A stretch of DNA of 64,000 bases from Rhodospirillum sp. (GTDB taxonomy: Bacteria > Pseudomonadota > Alphaproteobacteria > Dongiales > Dongiaceae). Positions 1 to 8,455 of the stretch are shown piece by piece. Both the position numbers and the translations under genes were made by a program. Under the pieces are notes generated by a model, which did not search any database, was not told where the DNA came from, and saw nothing but the letters and a program-made list of their open reading frames with translations. Location of the stretch: positions 992,001 through 1,056,000 of the forward strand of contig PNKY01000001.1 in the NCBI GenBank assembly GCA_013822765.1, in the 5' to 3' direction. Positions within the stretch are counted from its first letter, which is position 1; each line of letters opens with the position of its first letter.

Positions 1-41
1 AAATATCCGCGGATGGCATCCGACCTGCTCTGCTTCGGCAT
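1..41 (-). CDS. Start of an unidentified gene, cut by the window edge
   Basis: Reading leftwards, an ATG at position 41 is preceded by a good ribosome binding site (AGGAG, six bases upstream) and opens a frame beginning MPKQSRSDAIRGY that runs off the window. It lies 34 bases after the stop of the glutathione transferase gene on the same strand, so it may be the third gene of that unit. Thirteen residues are too few to identify a family; the call rests on the start signal and the gene spacing only. Confidence 0.4.
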   Translation of the reverse strand, partial: MPKQSRSDAIRGY

Positions 42-75
42 GTCGATCTCCTGCGTTGCGGTGATCAGGGCGGCG

Positions 76-717
76 CTATTTCGGAACCATCGCGAAATAG
101 GGCTCCGCTTCCTTGAGAACGCGGGCGTAGGACGGCCGTTGCATCAGCCGCTCGAGGTAGGCCGCCGTCTTTTTGTGCGTCTCGCGGAACGGCTGCATCA
201 TGTCGGCATAGAACAGCGCCGGCGCGGCGGCGCAGTCCGCCATCGTGAATCCATCGCCGACGGCCCAACGGTCGCCCGCCATGTCCCGTTCGATCATGTC
301 CAGCGACGTCTTCAGCAATGTCCGCGCCTGATCCACGCCGAAAGGATCCTTGTTGTCGGCGGGACGGAGCCGGTCGGCGACGATGTTCTGCATCGGCACG
401 TTGACGTAGAGGTCGTAGATCCGGTCGCACAGGCGCATCTGCCGGCACAGATCGCGGTCCGCGGGGAACAGCTGCGCCTTGCCTGGATAATGCTGAGCCA
501 GATATTCGATGATAATGCTGGTCTCGGGGATCGTGCGGTTCTTCGCCTCGTCCCGCAGCACCGGGATCTTGCCCAGCGGCGCGATCTTCCGGTACTCCAC
601 CGCCTCGCCGAACAGGTCGACGATGCGCGGCTCGAACAGCGTGCCGGTCTCGTACAGCGCGATCAGCACCTTGTGGCAGAACGACGACAATGGATGGAAA
701 TAGAGCTTCAGCGACAT
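76..717 (-). CDS. Glutathione S-transferase family protein
   Basis: Predicted cytosolic enzyme of 213 residues, the usual GST length. The N-terminal thioredoxin-like half (about residues 3-80) begins LKLYFHPLSSFCHKV and contains the cis-proline segment GKIPVL near residue 50 and the glutathione-contacting ETSIIIEYL segment near residue 65. The C-terminal half is the all-helical domain with the FTMADCAAAP helix near residue 157, the conserved N-capping region of GSTs. It follows an ArsR-type regulator gene by 30 bases on the same strand and is probably co-transcribed with it. Family membership is clear; the substrate is not. Confidence 0.9.
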   Translation of the reverse strand: MSLKLYFHPLSSFCHKVLIALYETGTLFEPRIVDLFGEAVEYRKIAPLGKIPVLRDEAKNRTIPETSIIIEYLAQHYPGKAQLFPADRDLCRQMRLCDRIYDLYVNVPMQNIVADRLRPADNKDPFGVDQARTLLKTSLDMIERDMAGDRWAVGDGFTMADCAAAPALFYADMMQPFRETHKKTAAYLERLMQRPSYARVLKEAEPYFAMVPK

Positions 718-747
718 GATGGAACTCCGTGACTGACTCGTTCGCGG

Positions 748-1098
748 CTATGCGCCGCTCTTGTCCGGCTCGTCGTCCCCGGCGGCGAGAATCTCGCCGA
801 GCCGGTCGAGCCGTTGCTCCCAGACCGTGCGCCGCTCGGCGATCCACTGTTCCGCCGAACGCAGCGCCTTGGGCTCGATACGGCAGGTGCGCACGCGGCC
901 CACTTTCTCCGACCGGACCAGGCCGCTCGTCTCCAGCACCTGCAGATGCTGGACGACCGCCGGCAGCGACATCGCGAGGGGTCTGGCCAGCTCGCTGACC
1001 GATGCCGGTCCGCGGGTCAGCCGCTCCACCATCACCCGCCTGCTGGGGTCGGCGAGCGCCTGGAACATGAGGTCGAGCGCGGCCGATTGGTTAAGCAT
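748..1098 (-). CDS. ArsR-family winged-helix transcriptional regulator
   Basis: Small DNA-binding repressor of about 116 residues. The start matches the ArsR pattern (ALADPSRRVMVERL), followed by the helix-turn-helix region VSELARPLAMSLPAVVQHLQVLE and the winged segment SGLVRSEKVGRVRTCRIEP. No cysteine-rich metal site (ELCVCDL) is present, so this is the non-metal subgroup often paired with enzymes. The C-terminal helices are likely for dimerisation. I chose the ATG at 1098; a GTG at 1113 is in frame but has no better ribosome binding site. It likely controls itself and the downstream GST gene. Confidence 0.88.
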   Translation of the reverse strand: MLNQSAALDLMFQALADPSRRVMVERLTRGPASVSELARPLAMSLPAVVQHLQVLETSGLVRSEKVGRVRTCRIEPKALRSAEQWIAERRTVWEQRLDRLGEILAAGDDEPDKSGA

Positions 1099-1245
1099 AT
1101 CCTTAAGTATCACCGGCGAGTCGATTTTTCAAGGGCTTCCGATGCGCTTCGCCAGCAACAGCAAGTGGCCGGAAATCCTCAGCGACGTCACAGGGACTTG
1201 CTTTCCCGCTTGTTTTCCTGATTCCTTGGGGGACTTGTTCTGGGG

Positions 1246-2610
1246 GTGTGGCCTTTGACCGAAGAGACGCGGATCGGCGCTGAGCAGCTTGCGCTGGGTG
1301 AGGTCGCCACCGGCATCCCACTCGAATTCGGCAATTGGTGGTCGCGGCTCGGCGGCGGCTTTGTCACGCCCGCGATGTTCTGGGCGCCTGACCGGGTCGA
1401 TGCCTCGCTGCGCTGCGAGCATGTGCCGTTCCTGTTCTGGCTGATCGACGCCCAGCGCCCCTTCACGCTGGTGGAGCTGACCGAGACGCCCGGCGCGCCC
1501 TATCTGGCGTTCTGCCAAGCGGTTGCGCGCTTACGCTTGCCAACGCGCTGTTACGCGGTTTCCGGTCACGTGGCCCGGCGCGACGAGCTGGTCGGCTACC
1601 ACGACGGCCGCTATGCGCAATTCTCGCAGATCCTGCAGGGTCGGCGCGAGCAGCAGGTCGACCGGTTCGACGACGGCGCGATCGATCTCCTCAGCATCGA
1701 CGCGACCCAAAGCGCCGCTTTCGCCGACCAGCTCGATGAGTGGCTGCCCAAGCTGTCGCCGCGCGCGGTCGTCCTGGTCTACGGCATCGACGATCCCTCG
1801 ACCAACAACAGCGCACTCGATTTGTGGACCACGCTGTCGGAGCGCTACCGGCATTTCGAGTTCGTGCAGGGCGCCGGCCTCGGCGTGCTCGGCGTCGGCA
1901 AGGATCTGCCGCCGGCCCTGCAGCATCTGTTCTCGCTCGACGCCATCGCGCCGCGCGCGCTCGAAGTGCGCGAGATGTTCGCGCGCCTCGGTGGCGGCGC
2001 CGGCCTGCAGGCCGAGCTCGGCGATCTGCGCCGCCGGCTGAACGCCGCACTCGACAGCGACCAGGTGGCGAAGCTCGAATCCGCGCTGAGCGCGGCCAAG
2101 GATGCGCTCGCCGCCGCGCGCGTCGACCACGTGAAGACGCTGAAGCGCCTGCGCAAGGTCGAGGAAAGTTTCTGGTGGCGCATCACCAAGCCGCTGCGGC
2201 GCCTGGTCAAGAATCACCGCTGGGCGTTCTACAACATGCGGCAGTGGGCGTTGTGCGCCTACTGGATCGCGACCCTGCGGTTCGCGCGCATGAAGAAGCA
2301 GATGCGCCCCTATCGCCATGCGCGTCTGGTGCTGAAGAGCGGCCTGATGCACGAGGCCTGGTATCTGCGTCAGTACCCTGACGTGGCGGCGGTCGGCATT
2401 CCACCGGCGCTGCACTACGTGCTCTATGGCGGGTTCGAGGGCCGCGACCCCTCGCCGATGTTCTCCTCGCAGGCCTATCTCGACGCCTACCCCGACGTGC
2501 GCGCGGTGAAGACCAACCCGCTGGTCCACTACATGCAAAAGGGCCGCTACGAGAACCGCCCCATCAGCCCGTCCACGGCCAAGCCGCCGGTCGCCTCGGC
2601 GAAGCGCTAG
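1246..2610 (+). CDS. Methyltransferase-like protein with C-terminal surface-glycan repeats
   Basis: A protein of about 454 residues with three parts. Residues 1-235 resemble the class I methyltransferase family found in O-antigen and glycan loci: IDLLSIDAT near residue 145, LSPRAVVLVYGIDD near 175, and the signature GLGVLGVGK near 212. The usual HD pair after the VVL strand is replaced by YGIDD, so catalysis is uncertain. Residues about 245-315 are heptad-rich and probably a coiled coil. Residues about 365-445 hold two copies of the repeat WYLRQYPDV...HYVLYGGFEGRDPSP / AYLDAYPDV...HYMQKGRYENRPIS, seen in bacterial glycosyltransferase-associated proteins. The start is GTG at 1246 (or TTG at 1255). 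Probable role: cell-surface polysaccharide modification (inferred). Confidence 0.65.
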   Translation: MWPLTEETRIGAEQLALGEVATGIPLEFGNWWSRLGGGFVTPAMFWAPDRVDASLRCEHVPFLFWLIDAQRPFTLVELTETPGAPYLAFCQAVARLRLPTRCYAVSGHVARRDELVGYHDGRYAQFSQILQGRREQQVDRFDDGAIDLLSIDATQSAAFADQLDEWLPKLSPRAVVLVYGIDDPSTNNSALDLWTTLSERYRHFEFVQGAGLGVLGVGKDLPPALQHLFSLDAIAPRALEVREMFARLGGGAGLQAELGDLRRRLNAALDSDQVAKLESALSAAKDALAAARVDHVKTLKRLRKVEESFWWRITKPLRRLVKNHRWAFYNMRQWALCAYWIATLRFARMKKQMRPYRHARLVLKSGLMHEAWYLRQYPDVAAVGIPPALHYVLYGGFEGRDPSPMFSSQAYLDAYPDVRAVKTNPLVHYMQKGRYENRPISPSTAKPPVASAKR

Positions 2611-2615
2611 GCGCT

Positions 2616-3164
2616 TCAAGCCTTCGCTTTCTTTGCGCCCTTGGTGATGCGCGGTCCTTCGACCAGGCGCGCCATCGACAGCGAGTCAACATAGACGCCG
2701 TTGCGGATGGCGTAGGCGCGGTGGGTGCCTTCGACCGCGAAGCCGAACTTGCGATAGAGCGCGATGGCGCGTTCGTTGCCGGCGTGGACGTGCAGCTCGA
2801 TCCGGCGCAATCCCAGCCAGTTGTCGGCCAGGTCCAGCGCCGCCTCCAGCAACGCCGAGCCGACGCCCTTGCCCTGCCAGTCGTCGCGCACGCCCATGCC
2901 GATCTCGCCGACATGCGCGCGGCGCGGCCGGGTGAAGCGCGTCAGGCCGAGATTGCCAACCACCTCGCCGGCGACGGCCGCGACCAGCGCATGGTGCGCG
3001 TCGTCATTGTGGGTGAGGCGCTTGCGCCAGACCTCGAGGCTCTGGAACGGCAACTGCAGCGTCTGCGAATAGGCGGTGTGGCTGGCGAACAGGCGCGTGA
3101 GCGCTTCGACGTCGGAGAGCTCGGCCGCCCGCACTTCGATCCTGCTGCGCTTGGGCTTCTTCAT
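2616..3164 (-). CDS. GNAT-family N-acetyltransferase (YhhY-like)
   Basis: A 182-residue acyltransferase of the GNAT fold. The acetyl-CoA-binding motif A is visible as MGVRDDWQGKGVGSALLEAA (about residues 90-109), with the QGKGVG loop, followed by RIELHVHAGNERAIALYRKFGF (about 124-145), the typical beta-4/alpha-4 part ending in YRKFGF. Best matched to the YhhY/amino-acid acetyltransferase branch, but the substrate cannot be told. The C-terminus is lysine-rich. It converges with the preceding plus-strand gene with only five bases between stop codons. Confidence 0.85.
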   Translation of the reverse strand: MKKPKRSRIEVRAAELSDVEALTRLFASHTAYSQTLQLPFQSLEVWRKRLTHNDDAHHALVAAVAGEVVGNLGLTRFTRPRRAHVGEIGMGVRDDWQGKGVGSALLEAALDLADNWLGLRRIELHVHAGNERAIALYRKFGFAVEGTHRAYAIRNGVYVDSLSMARLVEGPRITKGAKKAKA

Positions 3165-3240
3165 CGGCGAGACTCAAAAAAATGCGGCCGGGTACCCCCT
3201 CGGGTCCGGCCGCTCTCCCCCGAAAAATGCGGCGGGTAGG

Positions 3241-3738
3241 TTACGCCGCGTCCGACTTCCGCTGATACGCCTGGTGGCAGTGGTTGGCGCAATAGGGGCG
3301 GCCGGGTTCCGAGGGCTCGCCGCAGAAGTGGAAACCGGATTGCTTCGGGTCGCCCATCGGCCAGGAGCAGCTCTTGGTGCCGCCGTGGGCGCGCACCGGC
3401 GGATAGTTGCGCGGCTGCTCGCGCGGGGCGGGCGGCGGGTTCGAGACCACGCCGTTCGCATCCTGCGGCTGGGCCGGCAAGGCGCGCTGCATCGGTGACA
3501 TCATCGGCCTGGGCTGCGGCTGCAGTGCGCGGCGCGGGACCGGGCGGCGCTTCGGCGTCGCGGTGCCGCTGGCGTCGCGCTTGATCGGCGATGGGCGGCC
3601 GGTAAGGCCAAGGCGATGCGCCTTGCCGATGACCGCATTCCGCGTAACGCCGCCGAGCGCTACCGCAATTTGACTAGCGGTCTGGCCCTGCCCCCAAAGC
3701 CGCCGCAGCATCTCAATCCGTTGTTCGGTCCATTCCAT
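3241..3738 (-). CDS. gcrA: Cell-cycle regulator GcrA
   Basis: Alphaproteobacterial transcription regulator that works with sigma-70 RNA polymerase at promoters carrying CcrM-methylated GANTC sites. The 165-residue protein starts with the diagnostic GcrA helix-turn-helix, MEWTEQRIEMLRRLW...GGVTRNAVIGKAHRLGL (residues 1-47), then a basic, proline-rich linker, and ends with the conserved cysteine/histidine domain CSWPMGD...FHFCGE...PYCANHCHQAY (about 120-158). The ATG at 3738 was chosen because GGAGG lies six bases upstream and the family begins with MEWT or similar; an upstream extension does not fit. A DnaA-box-like sequence lies about 100 bases upstream. Confidence 0.95.
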   Translation of the reverse strand: MEWTEQRIEMLRRLWGQGQTASQIAVALGGVTRNAVIGKAHRLGLTGRPSPIKRDASGTATPKRRPVPRRALQPQPRPMMSPMQRALPAQPQDANGVVSNPPPAPREQPRNYPPVRAHGGTKSCSWPMGDPKQSGFHFCGEPSEPGRPYCANHCHQAYQRKSDAA

Positions 3739-3835
3739 GTACGCCTCCGAAATCCGCAGATTGCCCCGAGATGTTGTTATGAAACGATCTTCCCACCACA
3801 AGACCTTGAGTGGCAAGCGCGATTTATCAAAATGT

Positions 3836-3844
3836 TGTGGATAG
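3836..3844 (-). promoter_or_regulatory. DnaA-box-like site upstream of gcrA
   Basis: On the minus strand this reads CTATCCACA, one mismatch from the strong box TTATCCACA. It lies about 98 bases upstream of the gcrA start. In Caulobacter, DnaA activates gcrA transcription, so a box here is plausible. A single nine-base site with one mismatch is weak evidence alone. Confidence 0.4.
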
Positions 3845-3913
3845 ACGTCATTTACCCGCAACATCTGGGACAGATACGGAACGGTACCCGCTGATTGAGG
3901 CGATTTCTTGGCT

Positions 3914-4249
3914 TTAGTTAACGGCGATGAGTTGCTTGTTCAGCACATCGAGGATGTCCTTGAGATGCCGGCTGGAAGCCAGCTGCCCGCCGCGGGACTG
4001 CAGGACGTATTTGGGGTCGCGGTCGCCGCGCAGCTGGACCTTGGTGATGGCGAACAGCGGCTGCTCCTGGGAGCGGCGGTAGATCGAGAACACCGCCATG
4101 TTGCTGCGGTGGTCGATGGCGTAGTCGCGCCACAGCCCGCGCGAGACCTGTCGGCTATAAACGGAGAGGATGCGCATGAGATCGGCGCGGTCGAAAAAGA
4201 CCTTGCCGGCGCGGGGCCGGTAGTCGCTCAGCAGGACCGGCTGCGACAT
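3914..4249 (-). CDS. DUF2794 domain protein
   Basis: Conserved alphaproteobacterial protein of unknown function, 111 residues from the ATG at 4249. The family signature is clear: LSDYRPR at the N-terminus, VFFDRADLMRILSVYSRQV (about residues 17-35), WRDYAIDHRSNMAVFSIYRRS (about 40-60) and the C-terminal LKDILDVLNKQLIAVN. No signal peptide or membrane segment is seen, so it is probably cytoplasmic. GGAG lies only two bases before the ATG, so the start is not certain; an ATG at 4312 lacks a ribosome binding site. It lies upstream of gcrA on the same strand with a 175-base gap. Confidence 0.8.
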   Translation of the reverse strand: MSQPVLLSDYRPRAGKVFFDRADLMRILSVYSRQVSRGLWRDYAIDHRSNMAVFSIYRRSQEQPLFAITKVQLRGDRDPKYVLQSRGGQLASSRHLKDILDVLNKQLIAVN

Positions 4250-4359
4250 TGCTCCTGCACGATGCTCATTGGCACCTCCGACGGGACCCGTTTCGACTCG
4301 GGCAAACGCCATTCGTCGCCAAAAGTTTCACCGCAAACCGGCGCTTTCGTCCAGATCGA

Positions 4360-4731
4360 TTAGTTGACGCGGATCTCGTCGGTGGCGGTCGGATCGGGCG
4401 TGTCGTAGCAAGCGACGCCGCCGCGCCGGCGATAGCAATAGGCGCTGAGGTCGCGCCGCTCGATCGCCTCCTGGGCGGCAATTTCTGCCGCGCTCCGGCA
4501 ATAATTGCCGGTGTCCTTGTAGCGCAGGAAGCTGCAGTCCTGGCCGGTGATGGCCGAGGCCGCGTGGTCCGATGCCAGCTTGCCGGTCTGGTTCAAGGCA
4601 ATGCCCTCCACGGCGCCATAGACCGCGATGGCCGGGGTCAAGGCGATGGCTTCGCAGCCGGTCAGAACCGCCAGTAAAGCGAGGCCGGCAAGGGGTGCGA
4701 GGGGCCGCCTGAAGGTGTCCCGAATGGGCAT
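4360..4731 (-). CDS. Small predicted lipoprotein of unknown function
   Basis: A 123-residue protein with a signal peptide and lipobox LAVLTGC, so Cys-26 should be lipidated and the protein anchored in the cell envelope. After the lipobox a hydrophobic, small-residue stretch (ALTPAIAVYGAVEGIAL) precedes a conserved-looking domain with four cysteines: DCSFLRYKDTGNYC and AYCYRRRGGVACYD. The pattern suggests a small disulfide-bonded domain. I do not recognise a function. It reads away from the yfgM-bamB-der group. Confidence 0.75.
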   Translation of the reverse strand: MPIRDTFRRPLAPLAGLALLAVLTGCEAIALTPAIAVYGAVEGIALNQTGKLASDHAASAITGQDCSFLRYKDTGNYCRSAAEIAAQEAIERRDLSAYCYRRRGGVACYDTPDPTATDEIRVN

Positions 4732-4953
4732 GGGTGTCAGCTTTCCAATCTATCCTGCCTATACCTTCAGCAAGAACCATTCCAACCGGTCAAGCGCGGC
4801 AAAAAGCCAGCAAACGGCCCCGGGAGATGGTTTGCCATCGCCGGGGTCAGCCGCTATGTTACGGCCCAATTTTGTTAATCGATCCCGTGGGTTGCGCACG
4901 TCGACGGCACGAAGCGACGGCCAGGGAGCGGAACGGGACAGCGGAGACATCGA

Positions 4954-5598
4954 GTGGCGGACATTTTCCACGAGGTCGAAGAGGACCTCCGGCGCGACCA
5001 GGCGGCCGCGATCTGGAAGAAATACGGCAATCTTCTCGTCGGCGCGGCGCTGCTGCTGGTCCTGGCGGTGGCGGCTCATTGGGGCTGGACCAAATACTCC
5101 ACCAATCAGCAGCTCCAGGCCTCGGCCGACTTCCTGGGCGCGGCGGCGACGAAGGATCTGAAGGCGCGCGAAACGGCGCTGGGAAAGATCGTGGTGGAGG
5201 GCGGCACCTATGGCGTGCTGGCGCGCTTCCGCCTGGCGGAGACCGCGATCGAAGGCGGCGACAAGGCCAAGGCTCGTGGCATCCTGGGCGAGATCGCCAA
5301 GGACGGCGGTCCCGACAAGGCCCTGCGCGATCTCGCGCTGATCCAGGCGGCGCTGCTGGAGCTGGAAATCGGCAAGCCGGAGACGGCCGCCGACCTGGTC
5401 AAGGATCTGACCAAGGAGGGCGAGCCCTATCGCCTGTCGGCGCTCGAAGTCACCGGCCTCGCGGCGGTGGCGGCGGGCGACAACGCAAAGGCCAAGACGG
5501 CGTTCGAGATCCTGAAGAAGACGGCGGATGCGGAAGCCGCGGCGGGCTCGGGCTTCGCGCAGCGGGCCGACCAGATGCTCGATCGGCTTGGGAACTGA
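4954..5598 (+). CDS. YfgM-like membrane-anchored tetratricopeptide protein
   Basis: A 214-residue protein with a cytoplasmic N-terminus (MADIFHEVEEDLRRDQ), one membrane segment at about residues 25-45 (LLVGAALLLVLAVAAHWGW), and a periplasmic helical region of TPR-like repeats. This is the architecture of YfgM, an inner-membrane partner of the SecYEG/PpiD chaperone network in E. coli. The order yfgM-bamB-der matches E. coli. The start is GTG at 4954, preceded by a weak GGAGA. It is 16 bases from bamB and likely in one operon. Confidence 0.82.
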   Translation: MADIFHEVEEDLRRDQAAAIWKKYGNLLVGAALLLVLAVAAHWGWTKYSTNQQLQASADFLGAAATKDLKARETALGKIVVEGGTYGVLARFRLAETAIEGGDKAKARGILGEIAKDGGPDKALRDLALIQAALLELEIGKPETAADLVKDLTKEGEPYRLSALEVTGLAAVAAGDNAKAKTAFEILKKTADAEAAAGSGFAQRADQMLDRLGN

Positions 5599-5614
5599 TC
5601 GCGTGGGGGACGTG

Positions 5615-6967
5615 ATGAGCGGGTTTCGGGGACTCTTACGCACCCAACGCCGGCGCGGCGCAGCGGCTCTGGCATTCGGCGCGGTCCTGTTGCTGACCGG
5701 ATGCAGTTGGTTCGGCGGGGACGAGAAGCCGCCGTTGCCGGGCGACCGTGTATCCGCGCTGCAACTCAACCGGCAACTGAACGTCGACCCCGAGCTGGCG
5801 GGCACCGACGTCATCCTGTCGGCGCCCTACGCCAACAACGCATGGGCTCAGTCGGGCGGCAACCAGACCCACGCCATGTACCATCTCAGCGCCAGCTCCA
5901 GCGCCCTCCAGCAGATCTGGTCGGCCGATATCGGCGCCTCCGCCAGCGACGACAACCGGCTGCTGGCCGAGCCCGTGGTTGCCGATGGCGCGGTCTACGC
6001 GATGGATGCGGATTCGGTGGTGAGCGCGCACGATGCCGCGAATGGCAACCAGCTCTGGCGCGAGGACCTGACGCCCGATGACGAGGACGACGACCTGTTC
6101 GGCGGCGGCATCGCCTGGTCGGAGCAGGGCCTGGTGGTGTCGACGCCGTTCGCCAGGGTCTTCCTGCTCGATGCCAAGACCGGCGCGGTGAAATGGGAAG
6201 CGCCGGCCCCGGCGCCGATGCGCTCCGCCCCGGCGGTCAGTGACGGCCGCGTGTTCGTGATCACCATCGACAACCAGCTGGTGGTCTATGCCCTCGATGA
6301 CGGCCGCAAGCTGTGGTCCAACGCCGGCGTCGAAGAGGCGGCCGGCCTGCTCGGCGGCACCACGCCGGCGGTCGACGGCAACATCGTGATCGCCGCCTAC
6401 ACCTCTGGCGAGCTGCTGGCGTTCGACGTGACCGACGGCCGCTCGCTGTGGAGCGAATCCCTGGCCGGCGGCGCGCGCGGCAACGCCATCGCCACCCTCA
6501 CCGACATCCGCGGCCGCCCGGTGATCGACCGCGACTTCGTGGTTGCGATCGGCAATGGCGGCGTGATGGCGGCGATCGACAAAGAGCGCGGCGGCCGCGT
6601 GTGGGACAACGGCCTCGGCGGCACGCAGATGCCGTGGGTCGCCGGCGATTTCATCTTCATCCTCACCAACGACAGCGAGGTCGTCTGCCTGCAGCGCGTG
6701 GACGGGCGCGTCAAGTGGATCACCGCTCTGCCGCAGTTCGAGGACGCGGTGGAGAAGGAGGACCGCATCTACTGGTCCGGCCCGGTGCTGGTGAGCGACC
6801 GCCTGCTGGTTACGGGATCGAGCGGGCTCGCGATCGCTCTGTCGCCGTACGACGGCAGCATCATCGGCAAGCAGGACCTGCCCGATTCCTCGCACCTGCC
6901 GCCGGTTGTCGCCAACGAGACGATCTATATCCTGTCCGACGACGCGCGCCTGATCGCGCTCAAATAG
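5615..6967 (+). CDS. bamB: Outer-membrane protein assembly factor BamB
   Basis: Lipoprotein component of the BAM complex that inserts beta-barrel proteins in the outer membrane. The 450-residue protein has a signal peptide ending in the lipobox LLLTGCSW (Cys near residue 29), then an eight-bladed PQQ-like beta-propeller. Blade motifs are visible as GAVYAMDADSVVSAHDAANGNQLWR, GRVFVITIDNQLVVYALDDGRKLW and later repeats of AxDxxxGxxxW. Length is somewhat over E. coli BamB (392). The ATG at 5615 leaves 16 bases after the upstream stop. It sits directly before der, as in E. coli. Confidence 0.93.
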   Translation: MSGFRGLLRTQRRRGAAALAFGAVLLLTGCSWFGGDEKPPLPGDRVSALQLNRQLNVDPELAGTDVILSAPYANNAWAQSGGNQTHAMYHLSASSSALQQIWSADIGASASDDNRLLAEPVVADGAVYAMDADSVVSAHDAANGNQLWREDLTPDDEDDDLFGGGIAWSEQGLVVSTPFARVFLLDAKTGAVKWEAPAPAPMRSAPAVSDGRVFVITIDNQLVVYALDDGRKLWSNAGVEEAAGLLGGTTPAVDGNIVIAAYTSGELLAFDVTDGRSLWSESLAGGARGNAIATLTDIRGRPVIDRDFVVAIGNGGVMAAIDKERGGRVWDNGLGGTQMPWVAGDFIFILTNDSEVVCLQRVDGRVKWITALPQFEDAVEKEDRIYWSGPVLVSDRLLVTGSSGLAIALSPYDGSIIGKQDLPDSSHLPPVVANETIYILSDDARLIALK

Positions 6968-6974
6968 GACAGCC

Positions 6975-8360
6975 ATGGCCTTCACCGTCGCCATCGTCGG
7001 CCGGCCCAATGTCGGCAAGTCGACCCTGTTCAACCGCCTGGTCGGCAAGAAGCTCGCGCTGGTGGACGACCAGCCGGGCGTGACGCGCGACCGGCGCTTT
7101 GGCCCCGGCCATCTCGGCGACCTCGACTTCACGGTGGTCGACACTGCCGGCCTCGAGGACGTGTTCGACGAATCGCTCGCGGCTCGCATGCGCGAGCAGA
7201 CCGAGGAGGCGATCCGCCAGGCCGACGTCGCATTGCTGCTGTTCGATGCGCGCGCCGGCATCACGCCGCTCGACGAGCATTTCGCCAAGCGCCTACGCAA
7301 GACCAAGACTCCGATCCTGCTGGTCGCCAACAAGTGCGAGAGCCGCGCGGCGGAAGCGGGCTTGAACGAGGCCTTCCGCCTCGGCCTCGGCGCGCCGCTC
7401 CCGATCTCCGCCGAGCATGGCGAGGGCATGGGCACGCTCTATGATGCGCTGCGCGAAGCGGCCAACCGCAAGGAAGGCCGGAGCGACGAGGCGATCGATG
7501 CCGACACGGCGCTGGAGGGCCTGCCGGACGACGAGGCGCCGGCGCCCAAGGTGCTGCAACTCGCCATCGTCGGTCGACCGAACGTCGGCAAGTCGACCCT
7601 GGCCAACGCGCTGCTGGGCGAGGACCGGCTGCTGACCGGGCCGGAGGCCGGCATCACGCGCGACGCGATCGCGGTCGATTGGGACTGGAAGGGAACACCG
7701 ATCCGCCTGATCGACACTGCGGGCCTGCGCCGCCGTGCGCGGGTGGTGGAAAAGCTCGAGCGCCTGTCCGGCGCCGACACCGACCGCGCGGTGCGCTATG
7801 CCCATGTCGTGGTGCTGGTGCTCGATGCCAACGACATGCTGGAGAAGCAGGACCTGACCATCGCGCGCCACGTGATCGAGGAGGGCCGCGCCCTTATCAT
7901 CGCCGCCAACAAGTGGGATGCGATCGAGGACAAGAACGAGGCGCTGAAAAAGCTGAAGGAGCGGGTCGAGAAGTCGCTGCCGCAGGTGACGGGCATTCCG
8001 GTCGTCACGCTGTCGGCGCGCTCCGGCCGCAACCTCGACAAGCTGATGTCGGCGGTGTTCAAGATCTACAACGAGTGGAACAAGCGCGTGCCGACCGCGC
8101 AGCTCAACCGCTACCTCGAGGCCGCGTTGGCGGCGCACCCGCCGCCGCTGGTGCGCGGCCGGCGCATCAAGCTGCGCTACATGACCCAGATCAAGACCCG
8201 GCCGCCGACCTTCGCGCTGTTCGCGGCCAAGGCCGACGACCTGCCGGACGCCTATTCGCGGTACCTGATCAACGGCATACGCGAGCGCTTCGACTTGAAG
8301 GGCGCGCCGATCCGCCTGCTGCTGAAACGCACGGACAATCCGTTCGCGGAGAGGGAATAG
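6975..8360 (+). CDS. der: Ribosome biogenesis GTPase Der (EngA)
   Basis: Essential GTPase with two tandem G domains that binds the 50S subunit during assembly. Both P-loops read GRPNVGKS (about residues 9-16 and 199-206), each followed by a DTAGL G3 motif and NK-x-D-type G4 (VANKCES, AANKWDA). A C-terminal KH-like domain follows, with the family segment PPPLVRGRRIKLRYMTQ near residue 390. Length 461 is normal. It starts seven bases after bamB. Confidence 0.97.
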   Translation: MAFTVAIVGRPNVGKSTLFNRLVGKKLALVDDQPGVTRDRRFGPGHLGDLDFTVVDTAGLEDVFDESLAARMREQTEEAIRQADVALLLFDARAGITPLDEHFAKRLRKTKTPILLVANKCESRAAEAGLNEAFRLGLGAPLPISAEHGEGMGTLYDALREAANRKEGRSDEAIDADTALEGLPDDEAPAPKVLQLAIVGRPNVGKSTLANALLGEDRLLTGPEAGITRDAIAVDWDWKGTPIRLIDTAGLRRRARVVEKLERLSGADTDRAVRYAHVVVLVLDANDMLEKQDLTIARHVIEEGRALIIAANKWDAIEDKNEALKKLKERVEKSLPQVTGIPVVTLSARSGRNLDKLMSAVFKIYNEWNKRVPTAQLNRYLEAALAAHPPPLVRGRRIKLRYMTQIKTRPPTFALFAAKADDLPDAYSRYLINGIRERFDLKGAPIRLLLKRTDNPFAERE

Positions 8361-8413
8361 GCCCTCAGCGCCGGTCCTGCTCTCTGGAACCTGAAGCCCA
8401 TCCAACGGGTTTT

Positions 8414-8435
8414 CCTGAATGAGTCGCCATTCAGG
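8414..8435. repeat. Short inverted repeat between der and the BON gene
   Basis: CCTGAAT and ATTCAGG form a perfect seven-base stem with an eight-base loop, 54 bases after the der stop. There is no downstream T-run, so this is a weak terminator or mRNA-structure candidate only. Confidence 0.3.
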
Positions 8436-8455
8436 CGATCAGGATTGGAGGCAAC

